This document shows positions 1 to 10,857 of a DNA stretch of 64,000 bases, piece after piece; positions within the stretch are counted from its first letter, which is position 1; each line of letters opens with the position of its first letter. A program made the position numbers and the translations under genes. The notes under the pieces were generated by a model. That model was not told the origin of the DNA, did no database searches, and saw only the letters and a program-made list of their open reading frames with translations. The stretch is from Persicaria tinctoria (Eukaryota > Streptophyta > Magnoliopsida > Caryophyllales > Polygonaceae), in the NCBI GenBank assembly GCA_037127255.1, contig JBANSL010000013.1, forward strand, positions 82,714,188-82,778,187. The letters run 5' to 3'.

Positions 1-62
1 TCGACCAACCTTTACTCGACATCGACCAAACCCTACTCGACATCGACCAGAACGCTACACCT
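1..62. repeat. CTCGAC-motif remnant flanking the LARD
   Basis: Two copies of TACTCGACATCGACCA lie at 13-28 and 34-49, directly left of the retrotransposon LTR. They differ by one base from TACTCGACGTCGACCA found at 7915 and 8561. This suggests that the sequence left of the retrotransposon and the 7.85-8.67 kb block derive from the same repeat family. Too short to assign further. Confidence 0.5.
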
Positions 63-2363
63 TGAAATACCCCAAATTATTTTTGGGTATTTCTTCTATA
101 ATTCAAATAATAATATTTTCTTTATATTATATCTCCAAAGTATTTTTGGTATTTCGTTTCCAACGTAAATAAATAGAATTTCTATGTATTGTATTATACT
201 GAAAAGATGAGAATTTATTTTCAACTTATATTGATTTAAGCAAGGTATATTAATTAATACAAGGTTATAGAAGTGTTTTACTATTTTAAATGAAAATAGG
301 AATTTATTCGGTGGAGTTATTTGATTTATACAGCTAAATTAGATAAGACAAACTAATTAACTTGAAGATGATACGGGTAAATACCAGCCCGAATCTGGTG
401 CTCTTCCCGAATCCACATCTCCTCCCCTCCAATTCAAATCTATCTATTTCAGATCTTCTAATCAATCTCGGTGGAAGAACCACATCCTCTAGTCCAAGAA
501 TATCGGGTGATTATAACGTCCGTATCCCTCGTCCCCTCGATTCATCCGCTTCCTTATTATGCCCGACCATAAACCGAGACCGCCACCATTATCCCTCTTC
601 TTCATCCCTGTGTTTAATTACTCGCATCTGTCTCATCGTGTCGAAGGTGCTACAGCCGAGGACCTGGCTTTTAGTCACCATCGGAGCGTCCCTGGTAACT
701 CAAGAGTCGACCGCCGCCAGTGACCAGGGTCCATGTTCCTCTCACAACAATGCAGCATATGCCCAACAACCGCCTCAAGCTTTGAATCGAGCCGACAACG
801 TTGACTGATTTGTTTCTGCAGCAACTTCCGACCTTCCGTTCTCTCTCGTTTCTCAGCGGAATTTCAAATTCTTTATACCAAATCGTAGATCTGTAAGTCT
901 ACTTTCCATTGCCTCTAATTTCATTCAATTCCGATCTGGCATTAGGAAATTACGGATGCTGAAGTACAGCAGCGTCTGAAACTATGGCAACTGTCGACAG
1001 GTTCTTGCGGGATGCCCCTAGGAGGCTGTGATGGGTCGTCTCTTTCCGTTCATAGCCCGTTTCAAAGACAAGTCTGTGTACTACAACTTTTATTCACAAG
1101 TCATGGCCAAATTCTAAAGGGTTCAAGATTTTTAGATGCATCAAGGCGGATGCAAGTGCCCAGGAAAATTCCAGATTGAGCGAAAACTGCGACGAATTGC
1201 GGGACCTCGTTCTCCGTCGACTTTCGCTCAAACCCCCTGTTCTTTATATCAAAACGAAGCTCGGTAAGTCTAGTTTCCAAAACTTTCAGTTTTTCTTAAT
1301 TCCGATTTCATACCAAGGAGTTATGAAAGTATGTTCAAAGGTCTGTCAGGATTCTAAACTAATCTAGTTCATGTGCGTTGGTCCACATTTCCGCAGCCAT
1401 AGCTCAACGCCTTCGACCCCGAATCGATTCCACAGAAACCTTGCACATCAATGAGCAGTGGTAAGTTTGAAAGACCCATTTTTGTCGTCTCTAATTGACG
1501 TCGAATTGCAGTCGAACTTACTTAACCAAACATGTTTGTGCGTGTGCTGTTTTGTTCAAATCGCAGCCACTGTTCAGGCACTTGTCTCGACATTTTCGTC
1601 CACCCTTCGACAAAACTAACACATCCAGGCTGAAGTAGAGATTGCACTTGTCAGTTTGATATGTCATACGCATCAATCGGAGCTCTGTGCAAGGAGAACG
1701 AGCTCGGAAGATCTCCCAAAACCACTGTTGAAGCTGCGAGAATGTGACTGTCGGGCTTAGGCCAGTTTGTGGGTATTTACACGAAACCTCCCACACTTTC
1801 AGTTTTTGTAAAATATGCCCCTATTATAGTTTCTAAAATTTCAGAAATTACCCCGCAGTTTTAGAAGTTGTTCTAACCCGGGTAATCTCTTTAATCCGCA
1901 GCGTTATCTTCAAATCCTTACCCATCCACAATGAGTCAAGATTCCAAAGAAGATAGCATTGATTCATTCGTAGACTTCGTTAACCCCGTCACCGAGTGCT
2001 TTGAAGTCCATAGTTGGTACCGAAATCCAACAAGACGAATAAGGCAAGTGACATTCCGAGCCTTTCTGCTCAATTGGTGCCTTCGTGTCTTGTTTGTTTT
2101 CCTGTCTTTGATTGCTTGCCAAGTTAAATAAAATAAATTACAATTCACCTGTTTGTGTGATTTATTACCGTTCAGTTTGAACTTGGCAAGTTTAATTGGG
2201 TGACCTTAATAAGATAATAATAATATAGTTACCCACCGGTCATTTAAAGCATGATTTATTTTTGTCCTTTCATGCTAATTGGTTAGGAATGGAACATGTT
2301 ATTTCTTTGATGCTTCCATCCTTTATTTTAATTGCTTTCATTTCATTTGGCATCCATGTTACC

Positions 2364-2371
2364 TATAAATA
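2364..2371 (+). promoter_or_regulatory. Possible LTR TATA box
   Basis: TATAAATA inside the long LTR, about 1.2 kb before its end. It is a plausible core promoter for the element's transcript, but the region is AT-rich and the match could be chance. Confidence 0.25.
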
Positions 2372-2598
2372 ACATGGGTTATTTTGTGTTGTGTGATCAC
2401 CTAGGATATCTAAATAAAATAGTAATAATGTGAGGATTGTGTGTTACGATTGGAACTCAATTAAATCAAGATCAATCAAATAAAACGTGTCAATCAATGC
2501 TGAGTAAAGTGAATGCAGTATGTAAAGTAATAAAAATAATGGAAACAGGTCGGGACTGTGTGTGCCCGGTCTATAAAGGGTTTCATGAAACTAACACA

Positions 2599-2748
2599 TT
2601 TCCGTAGAGAAATGTTAAACTACCTCCGGTAGTAGGCTGCTATCTGCTAGTGAGAGCGGGGCCGGTATCATCATTTCCATAGACAAATGTTAAACTACCT
2701 CCGGTAGTAGGCTGCTATCCGCTAGTGAGAGCGGGGCCGGTATCATAT
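2599..2748 (+). repeat. Tandem duplication, 2 x 75 bp, inside LTR
   Basis: Two head-to-tail copies (about 2599-2673 and 2674-2748) share AATGTTAAACTACCTCCGGT and GAGAGCGGGGCCGGTATCAT with a few substitutions. Within each unit ACCTCCGGTAG and CTGCTAT...GCTAG give short dyads. Internal LTR duplications of this kind often lie in the U3 regulatory part, but no function is shown here. Confidence 0.85.
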
Positions 2749-3553
2749 TATAACAAATAGTGTGTGTTGTAAATCTTTCAACTTATAATAAAAGTCGTAA
2801 ACGTGTTAAGTGTGTAACTTTGTGTTTAAGCTATTCAACGTGAGGAAGTGAGTGAAGTAATACTTTAAAAAGTGTTTTCTTTTTCGGTGATTACAAGTAG
2901 CGTTGTATCATATTCCATTCGTACTCGGAGTATGGTTCCTAAGAGTGCTCGTCACTCGCATCTTTTGTTACTCAATCCTTCTGGATTCTCTGTGTCACAG
3001 GAGTCGTGTCTTAAAATGTTAAGCCTACATAAAATATTCTCAATAATCACATTTGGGTTTAGATTCATACCTTATCATGGTCACTGAGTTTGAATCCAAA
3101 GTAGTCCCAGTTTTCGAGCCGTCGCTTGCTAGTTCTTACGAACTAACCGTCCTATTGTTTGTGAAGGCAGGTTTATGTCGAGTCTCAGAAGAGAAGATGA
3201 AGAGAAGTTGAGAAGACATTTAAGTTATTTTAACATGGTATTTACATTTTTAAATTTCTAGATATATTGTATATGAGTTTTATTATTTGATTTTATTTAA
3301 AAGTCTTCCGCTGTAATGTTATCAGGTTGTAAATTTAAATCCTCAATTTTAGAGGAAAGATTAATAAATAGTTATTTTTAAGTCTTCCGCGATTTAATTG
3401 TATTTCTTTTATGTATTTAATATTATCATCTTGTTTATGGGAGCATGGTTGCATGTCCCTATAAGCCTAAGGTGGTTACAAAGACATTAAAGTCTGAGTA
3501 ATCACTGGCGCTGTGAGATTCCCTCGTGTTATAAAAGGGGGTGTTACAGAAGG

Positions 3554-3571
3554 TGGTATCAGAGTTAATGG
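3554..3571 (+). other. Primer binding site (tRNA-iMet type)
   Basis: TGGTATCAGAGTTAATGG matches the first 11 bases of the usual plant initiator-tRNA primer site (TGGTATCAGAG), then drifts. It lies five bases after the presumed LTR end, as expected for the start of minus-strand DNA synthesis. Confidence 0.8.
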
Positions 3572-5388
3572 TTTTCGTAAACGAGTTATCAAATTAATTT
3601 TCTTAAATCCTTCGTATAAAGTTTGAAATATAATTTTTAATGTTTTATAGTAAAAGTAAACAAATCTCTTTGAAAAATAATGCACATTAAAAAGTTTGTT
3701 TATTTACCAAAATGTTTTCATAAAATATAAAGTGTAATAAAATTAAATTCTTGAAATAAATCATAATAAATCTTTAGGTGAGATCCTCTTTTATTTTTCG
3801 TACGTTATTTTTTTTTTTTTAAAAAAAATTGCAAGTATAATCTTTTCAACTATAATCCATTATCAAAGATATGTGTTAAGCGCCAATGTATTCTTTCATG
3901 TATACAAGTGTGTAAAGATTATTTTAAATAAACCCCTATAGTATTCTAAGAAACTATATGATTATTTGTGTATCTTTTCCAACTTTACGTCAAAACATTT
4001 GAAGATAATCTTATATGTGATAATTTTGTATTCTATGAAAATTTTAAAATGATGAAAGATAGTATTGAATTTCAAAGAGGTTTTGAAAGTAAAGTGGGTA
4101 AAGTTTGTATAAGATTTAAGTGTGTAAAAATTCAATGTCTCAATTCCGACTTCTCGAGATCGATTCTAAACTACTTCTAACTCCGGCAAGTCATCTATTC
4201 TTTGTGTCTTTATTCCTTCTAATGTAAGTGTTTATGGTAGAGGTTCATGCAATATACTCAATATTCCTACAGTAAAGTAGTGAAATCCTGGTGGCGTACC
4301 GTGTGTGTGACAATTGATTAAGTATTCCATGTGCTCCCCGATTAGTGAGTAAAACTCATTTCTTACTTGTGTTCCATCGTTCGTGCCATAGTAGTAACTC
4401 ATATTGTTCTTTTCTCAATCTTGTGTAATTTAAATCTTGTCCAAACTCTCATGGTCGAACGGTTGAAGTAATAAACAGTAAAATACGTTAGAATTATATA
4501 ATAAAAATAAATTTGAAAATCACGTCCGCACTCAAGAAGAAGATAAAACACCAGCCAACGTGTTATTCAACGAACGCGAAGAAGATCAAAAGAAGAACCC
4601 GTTCTATACGGAGCACTCGTTACACTTGAATAGGATACTGGTTATGCCTATAGTGGTTGCCTTCGAAACCATCGCGCGACCATTTGGTAACCTGGAAAAG
4701 CAAGCCAAGTGGGGTTGAGAAGAAAGCCAAGGGTAGGCTAGAATACCATGTTCAATGTGTGATAAGAGTTGACTAACTTGCGCTAATGTTTAACATATCG
4801 TCGAACGTGCTCAAATAAATAAAATAAAAAAATGTGTAAAACAACTCAATCGTTCGTGCTTAGGCTTAAGTTAAGAGAAAGTAGTAAGAGAAATAATTCT
4901 TAGACTTTAGTCATGATGAGTTCGGTGAACAACTAATTACAATAGAAGTAATTATGTTGTTTTGCTCTTTAAGCAATTCCATTTCGTAAGTTATTCAGTC
5001 AACGGTATACCTCCAAATATCCAATCCAATCCTTTAAGCTTTCAAAGTTTTCGATGGCCACATCCGTCCCCATGGATGCTCTTGCATTTGAAGACAAGTA
5101 TGTCAAATATGTTGATGATATTAGTTCTTCTCATTCAATGGTGTTCCCTTGTGTCCAACCCCTAGTGATTACTTTTTCGCTCTTGGCTAACTAGGCATAT
5201 TTAAATCGTTTTAACGACAAGAGATATTCTTTTATATCCTTTCTACCAATTGCTTTTGTTCCTAAGTTTCGGAGAGAAGTTAGGTACCTCCTATCATTCT
5301 CGAAAGTCGAAACTCCTTCGAGTACCCTCTCATCCTTAGTCTATTGGCGTTCTTTCTTTTCTTTAAGTTTCGGGAAGAAACTTATTTT
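3572..5388 (+). other. Non-coding interior of the LARD-like element
   Basis: About 1.8 kb of AT-rich DNA between primer binding site and polypurine tract. Open frames are under about 70 codons and show no CCHC knuckle, DSG/DTG protease, YxDD polymerase or HHCC integrase signature. A T/A homopolymer tract lies near 3809-3830. I see nothing else in it. Confidence 0.7.
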
Positions 5389-5401
5389 AAGTGGGGAGTA
5401 A
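5389..5401 (+). other. Polypurine tract
   Basis: AAGTGGGGAGTAA immediately precedes the TG start of the second LTR at 5402, the position where plus-strand synthesis of an LTR retrotransposon is primed. It is almost entirely purine. Confidence 0.8.
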
Positions 5402-5822
5402 TGAAATACCCCAAATTATTTTTGGGTATTTCTTCTATAATTCAAATAATAATATTTTCTTTATATTATATCTCCAAAGTATTTTTGGTATTTCGTTTCC
5501 AACGTAAATAAATAGAATTTCTATGTATTGTATTATACTGAAAAGATGAGAATTTATTTTCAACTTATATTGATTTAAGTAAGGTATATTAATTAATACA
5601 AGGTTATAGAAGTGTTTTACTATTTTAAATGAAAATAGGAATTTATTCGGTGGAGTTATTTGATTTATACGGCTAAATTAGATAAGACAAACTAATTAAC
5701 TTGAAGATGATACGGGTAAATACCAGCCCGAATCTGGTGCTCTTCCCGAATCCACATCTCCTCCCCTCCAATTCAAATCTATCTATTTCAGATCTTCTAA
5801 TCAATCTCGGTGGAAGAACCAC
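5402..5822 (+). repeat. 3' LTR, truncated to first 421 bp
   Basis: Matches 63-483 almost perfectly, then switches within the string ACCACA to satellite sequence (GACTCTGTAAC). About 3.07 kb of LTR is missing. Because the LTRs are nearly identical, the loss must be recent. Confidence 0.88.
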
Positions 5823-5823
5823 A

Positions 5824-7849
5824 GACTCTGTAACTTGGAAGATACAAGTTTTATATTGTATTTATTGAATCGGATACCAATATTCCATGTTTTAAGTCCG
5901 TCGCATATTTCGCCATTTTCTCATAGGGTACTGTACACGAAAATATATCGAAATCTTAAGCAATCCAAAATGGCAGAGCCTCAACTCTAATGACTCTGTA
6001 ACTTGGTAGATACAAGTTTTATATTGTATTTATTGAATCGGAGACCAATATTCCCTTTTTTTAGGTCCGTCGCATAATTCCCCATTTTCTCATAGGGTAC
6101 TGTACACGAAAATATATCGAAATCTTAAGCTATCAAAAATGGCAGAGCCTCAACTCTAATGACTCTGTAACTTGGAAGATACAAGTTTTATATTGTATTT
6201 ATTGAATCGGATACCAATATTCCATGTTTTAAGTCCGTCGCATATTTCGCCATTTTCTCATAGGGTACTGTACACGAAAATATATCGAAATCTTAAGCAA
6301 TCCAAAATGGCAGAGCCTCAACTCTAACGACTCTGTAACTTGGTAGATACAAGTTTTATATTGTATTTATTGAATCGGATACCGATATTCCTTGTTTAAA
6401 GTCCGTCGCTAATTTCGCCATTTTCTCACAGGGTACTGTACACGAAAATATATCGAAATCTTAAGCTATCCAAAATGGCAGACCCTCAACTCTAATGACT
6501 CCATAACTTGGTAGATACAAGTTTTATATTCTATTTATTGAATCAGAGACCAATATTCCCTGTTTTACGTCCGTCGCATATTTCGCCATTTTCTCATAGG
6601 GTACTGTACACGAAAATATATCGAAATCTTAAGCTATCCAAAATGGAAGAGCCTCAACTCTAATGACTCTGTAACTTGGTAGATACAAGTTTTATATTGT
6701 ATTTATTGAATCAGAGACCAATATTCCATGTTTTAAGTCCGTCGCATATTTTGCCATTTTCTAATAGGGTACTGTACACGAAAATATATCGAAATCTTAA
6801 GCTATCCAAAATGGCAGACCCTCAACTCTAATGACTCTGTAACTTGGTAGATACAAGTTTTATATTCTATTTATTGAATCAGAGACCAATATTCCCTGTT
6901 TTAAGTCCGTCGCATATTTCGCCATTTTCTTATAGGGTACTGTACACGAAAATATATCGAAATCTTAAGCTATCCAAAATGGCAGAGCCTCAACTCTAAT
7001 GACTCTGTAACTTGGTAGATACAAGTTTTATATTGTATTTATTGAATCGGAGACCAATATTCCCTGTTCTAAGTCCGTCGCATATTTCGCCATTTTCTCA
7101 TAGGGTACTGTACACGAAAATATATCGAAATCTTAAGCCACCCAAAATGGCAGAGCCTCAACTCTGATGACTCTGTAACTTGGTAGATACAAGTTTTATT
7201 TTGTATTTATTGAATCGGAGACCAATATTCCATGTTTTAAGTCCGTCGCATATTTCGCCATTTTCTCATAGGGTACTGTACACGAAAATATATCGAAATC
7301 TTAAGCTATCCAAAATGGCAGACCCTCAACTCTAATGACTCTGTAACTTGGTAGATACAAGTTTTATATTGTATTTATTGAATCAGAGACCAATATTCCC
7401 TGTTTTAAGTCCGTCGCATATTTCGCCATTTTCTTATAGGGTATTGTACACGAAAATATATCGAAATCTTAAGCTATCCAAAATGGCAGAGCCTCAACTC
7501 TAATGACTCTGTAACTTGGTAGATACAAGTTTTATATTGTATTTATTGAATTGGAGACCAATATTCAATGTTTTAAGTCCGTCGCATATTTCGCCATTTT
7601 CTCATAGGGCACTATACACGAAAATATATCGAAATCATAAGCTATCCAAAATGGAAGAGCCTCAACTCTAATGACTCTGTAACTTGGTAGATACAAGTTT
7701 TATATTGTATTTATTGAATCGGAGACCAATATTCCATGTTTTAAGTCCGTCGCATATTTTGCCATTTTCTAATAGGGTACTGTACACGAAAATATATCGA
7801 AATCTTAAGCTATCCAAAATGGAAGACCCTCAACTCTAATGACTCTGTA
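5824..7849. repeat. 168-bp satellite array, 12 monomers
   Basis: Each monomer can be counted from GACTCTGTAACTTGG; starts fall at 5824, 5992, 6161, 6329, 6497 and so on to 7841, giving 12 units of 168 bp (one of 169). Units differ by a few percent at recurrent positions, for example TCGGAGACC/TCAGAGACC/TTGGAGACC and GGCAGAGCC/GGCAGACCC/GGAAGAGCC. Same family and orientation as 27163-62089. The left edge breaks inside an LTR; the right edge stops nine bases into a monomer. Confidence 0.97.
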
Positions 7850-8360
7850 TCCACCGACTGCGCCTTCATTGAGTGGACCACCCGAAGTCGAGCAGTACTC
7901 GACGTCGAGTAGCCTACTCGACGTCGACCAGCCCTCTTCTTCCTCGACTCCCTCCTCTTTGGCGAGCAAGCCACCAGAAGAACGTAAGTACTCGACGTCG
8001 AGTACATGTACTCGAAGTCGACTAGAATCTGAGGTCCCCAATTCCGATTCTTCAACGGTAAGCCAAGGTACGTACATCTCTTCTCCTATTTCAATTAAAG
8101 ATTTATCTATACATGGGAGAGGTTTGCCTTGGTATGTGCGATTGTGCAGGGTTTCCAATGATGAGCCTAAGGAATATGAAGTAGGAGACAAGGTCTATGT
8201 CTCCAAATCAAAGGATCATTGGTTTCCCAACAAATTCAACAAGAAGAAGACAAAACATTTCACGGTGAACAAGATCCATTCAGGAGGACTACAGCTGATG
8301 GACAAAAATCGAGTCTTGTTTGAAGCCCAAGCTACATGGGTCTTGCAGATGCCACCTTGA
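7850..8360 (+). pseudogene. Integrase C-terminal-like remnant (Ty3/gypsy, possibly Athila-type)
   Basis: An open frame ending at 8360 encodes a Ser-rich N-terminal part built on the palindromic motif (YSTSSSLLDVDQP), then a basic segment with VGDKVYVSKSKDHWFPNKF and VNKIHSGGLQL. This resembles the SH3-like C-terminal domain of Ty3/gypsy integrases (pattern GDKV...FPGKL...F.V..V.P.GAVE). The catalytic integrase core is absent, and the apparent ATG (7839) lies in satellite, so it is a fragment, not a gene. The following AGTCGGCCTAGCGACT and T-rich tract recall the post-integrase region of Athila elements, from memory of the family. The assignment is tentative. Confidence 0.35.
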
Positions 8361-8650
8361 GCTTTAACGGAGATAGTCGGCCTAGCGACTATAAAGTCTA
8401 GAGCTTGTAAATAAAAGACTTAGTTTTTGAATTTTTGGAAATTGTTGTTTTTGGGTTTTTGGTTTTTGGACATTGTTTTTAAGTTTTTCTATTGTGGATA
8501 TTTTCTTCCTAACAGTTTTTTCAGGTACGAAGCGGCAGAAGTACTCGACGTCGAGTAACGTACTCGACGTCGACCACCCATCTCGAGGAAAAGAACTCGT
8601 GGTCGAGGAGAAAGGCCACCCTGGGGTTCCACCTTACTCGATGTCGAGTA
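7896..8650. repeat. Dispersed 16-bp palindrome TACTCGACGTCGAGTA
   Basis: Perfect 16-bp palindromes occur at 7896-7911, 7989-8004 and 8542-8557, with a one-base variant at 8635-8650. The first three are followed after 3-4 bases by a half-related copy, TACTCGACGTCGACCA or similar (7915, 8009, 8561). Related copies lie at 13 and 34. The palindromes encode YSTSS on either strand. No known protein site is recognised. Confidence 0.85.
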
Positions 8651-8670
8651 GCCATAGTCGACTTAAATCT
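8361..8670 (+). other. Post-integrase-like T-rich tract with acceptor-like site
   Basis: After the stop comes an imperfect dyad (AGTCGGCCTAGCGACT, about 8374-8389), an AATAAA-like AAATAAAAG near 8409, a T-rich run (about 8420-8525) and TTTTTTCAGGT at about 8516-8526, which looks like a 3' splice acceptor. The palindromic CTCGAC motif then recurs at 8542, 8561 and 8635. The segment ends where viral homology begins at about 8671. Confidence 0.35.
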
Positions 8671-9066
8671 TACAAAGACTCGTTAATAGCTATAATTCAG
8701 ACAAATATATGTAATGGCCCAGTCTATTTCAATTGTTCACCTAATTTTCATGTTGATCTTACAGACCCTAGGGTTACTCAGACGTTAACTTTAGATGTAA
8801 AAATCCTAAAAGATAACTTTAAACAATTATCAAAGAATTTTGCTATAATATATAGAGTTCATTATAGACTTTTAACTTCTTTAACAGATCCGAGATGTTT
8901 AATCCCTCCTGTTCCAAGAGGAGAAACAACTTTACTTCAGTTAGAAGCTGAAAAATCTACAATATTTACTCCTAAACTTATTAAATGGGATGATATAACT
9001 ATTCCAACTACTTTAGAACTTGAACATGATTGTCCTCCAGAAAATTTAGAGAAAAAGGATGTTTAA
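8671..9066 (+). pseudogene. Movement protein, C-terminal half (caulimovirid 30K type)
   Basis: The frame carries the characteristic string ICNGPVYFNCSPNF followed by VDLTDP and a later RGETTLLQ and KWDDI, typical of the C-terminal half of the movement-protein domain of endogenous caulimovirid polyproteins, which helps virus pass through plasmodesmata. Homology starts abruptly at about 8671; the N-terminal half is absent and the frame instead runs back into the unrelated palindrome-bearing sequence (open from 8473). A TAA at 9064-9066 interrupts the frame, which is otherwise open onwards to 10854. Non-functional as it stands. Confidence 0.75.
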
Positions 9067-10857
9067 GAAATAACTGAAAGTTCAGATGGTAAAGTTCTTC
9101 TTAAATTCAATCTTAGTAGAAGTTATTCAACGTTACCAAGACTAAGAAATAATTTAGAACCGAGGAGTTCTTTTTCAGACTCTTTCTATACTGCCAGAAG
9201 TAATAATTATAGTAGAAGAAATAAGAGTATAGATTTAGGAAACACAGATTTAGAAAATACAGAAGTAATCCTAGACTTCAGTAGTCCTATACCTAATCAG
9301 GTTACAGAACCTATAGACCAAACTCAATCTTCTCCTACTAATAGTGAAATGAACAGATACTCTTCAATAAATGTTATTATCAACTCTGTCTTTACAATAG
9401 ACAAAGATTATCTTAGAACTGATTTTAATTCAAGAAAAAATAGAGAAAAAAGAAATTGGTTCTTAAGTTTCGAAGAAAGTTATAAACATAAAATTAGAGA
9501 AATTTGGTATGAAGAAATGGAAAAAATTCAAATTAATATTCCTTTCTTTAGTTGGTTCAAACACTACCTTAAGAAAAATGGTATAGAACAACCTTTTAAT
9601 TATAAATCCATAGAAGTACAAACTAGACTTACTAAAACGTGGAATATTTTACCAGAAGGAATAGTTCATTCAATTCACCCTCCTCTAAAAGGAATAAAAA
9701 TCAAAACTGAAGAAGGAGAATTAACAGGTGAACCATTTAAAAATGGTAGGATTGGCACTTCAGACAATAGAACATCTACCTTAGAAGATGTTAAAAAAAA
9801 TTTTCAACAAAATAATTATTCTAATCAGCTTCTTCATACTATAGCCACCCAAGTAGAACTTGTGCATGAGAAAATAGCTGGTGAAGAACCTAAGTTCCCT
9901 AGGAATATTTCTAGACCTCATTTTCAGATTCAAGGAATTCCAAAAGAATCCCTAAAAAATATCTCACTAAGTTCACCCTTAACTCTAATTGATAAAATAA
10001 ATAAAAAATTAGATAAAGACAAACAAATACAATGTATAAATGAACAAAATGATAAATCTTCAGACTCAGACTCTGATTATCCTACTACTGAAGAATCTAC
10101 AGGTTCAGAAAATTCAAACGACGAAAAGATAATTCATAATATTGAAACTAATTTTTATGATGAACCTTTAGAAATAAATAAGTTAAGAAAAAATAGAAAA
10201 GGATTTCAAGGGCATAGAAGAATTAATAGAAATATGGATACTAGAAACTTTTACTCTAGATCTACTCCTCCAGATATTCAATATGAAGAAAGATCCAAGT
10301 TTAGATCTACTGATTATAATGGACAAAGTATCTATGAGTGGAATATAGATGGAAAATCTGAAGGAGAAATCCTAAACACATTACAAGAAATGGGAATGGC
10401 TAACATAGCCTATAAATGTTCAGATAAAACTGACCAAGTCTGTGTATCCTTAATTGTTACAGGATTTACAGGACAATTAAAAAATTGGTGGGATAATGCC
10501 CTTACTTTTCAACAAAAAGAAGAAATCTTAAACTATAAAAATGATTTAGGAGAAGAAGAACCAGTAAATCAATTAATTTACACAATTAGTATGCACTTTA
10601 TTGGAAATCCTAAAGAAGAGCTCCAAGCTAATAGAGAAATACTAAATAACTTAAAGTGTAAAACACTCAGTGATTACAGATGGTATAAAGATGTATTTCT
10701 TTCATATGTATTCAAAAGATCAGACTGTAATAAAGGATATTGGAAGGAACACTTCGTTGCTGGTCTACCTTCCTTATTCGCCCAAAGAATTAATCAAAAA
10801 ATAAAAGAAGAGTTACAATCTGAAGAAATTCCCTGGAAAGATATAACATATGGATAG
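9067..10857 (+). pseudogene. Polyprotein middle part: linker and coat-protein-like domain
   Basis: This is in the same frame as the movement-protein part, between the stops at 9064 (TAA) and 10855 (TAG). The first ATG is at 9349, giving a 502-codon frame. An acidic Ser/Asp/Glu stretch lies at about residues 236-260 counted from that ATG, as in caulimovirid coat precursors. The later part has TGQLKNWWDNAL (about 374-385) and HFVAGLPSLFAQRI (about 467-480), a pattern of the coat or gag-like region just before the zinc knuckle. It is strongly A-rich on the coding strand, unlike the flanks. A single in-frame TAG separates it from the zinc knuckle and protease part. Confidence 0.7.

Larger units (their letters stand above)
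63..3548 (+). repeat. 5' LTR of the LARD-like element (about 3.49 kb)
   Basis: Begins TG at 63 and is taken to end ...TTACA at 3548, five bases before the primer binding site. The start is supported by the second copy at 5402; the end is inferred from the terminal CA and the PBS spacing, since the 3' LTR is truncated. It holds a 148-codon open frame at 362-808 rich in Ser and Pro with no recognised domain, a TATAAATA at 2364-2371, and a duplicated 75-bp segment at 2599-2748. No convincing gene is seen. Confidence 0.72.
63..5822 (+). mobile_element. Non-coding LTR retrotransposon (LARD-like), 3' truncated
   Basis: The block starting TGAAATACCCC at 63 recurs at 5402 (offset 5339). I see only two differences over about 421 bp (near 230 and 332), so the insertion looks young. 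A tRNA-iMet primer binding site follows the first LTR and a polypurine tract precedes the second. The interior is about 1.85 kb with no gag or pol domain in any frame, fitting a large retrotransposon derivative that depends on another element's proteins. The right LTR stops at 5822, where satellite begins, so no target-site duplication can be checked; the left flank is CACCT (58-62). Ty3/gypsy affiliation is inferred from the PBS and polypurine style only. Confidence 0.8.

Noticed and set aside
362..808. 148-codon ORF as a gene
   Set aside because: It lies wholly in an LTR, has low-complexity Ser/Pro composition and no domain, and the 3' LTR copy is cut in mid-frame.
3554..3571. Viral tRNA-Met primer site
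   Set aside because: It lies beside the LARD LTR and is separated from the virus by satellite, so it belongs to the retrotransposon.
7805..8191. Minus-strand ORFs opposite the integrase-like remnant
   Set aside because: The palindromes make YSTSS-like runs on both strands; the minus frames have no domain and start in, or run into, satellite.
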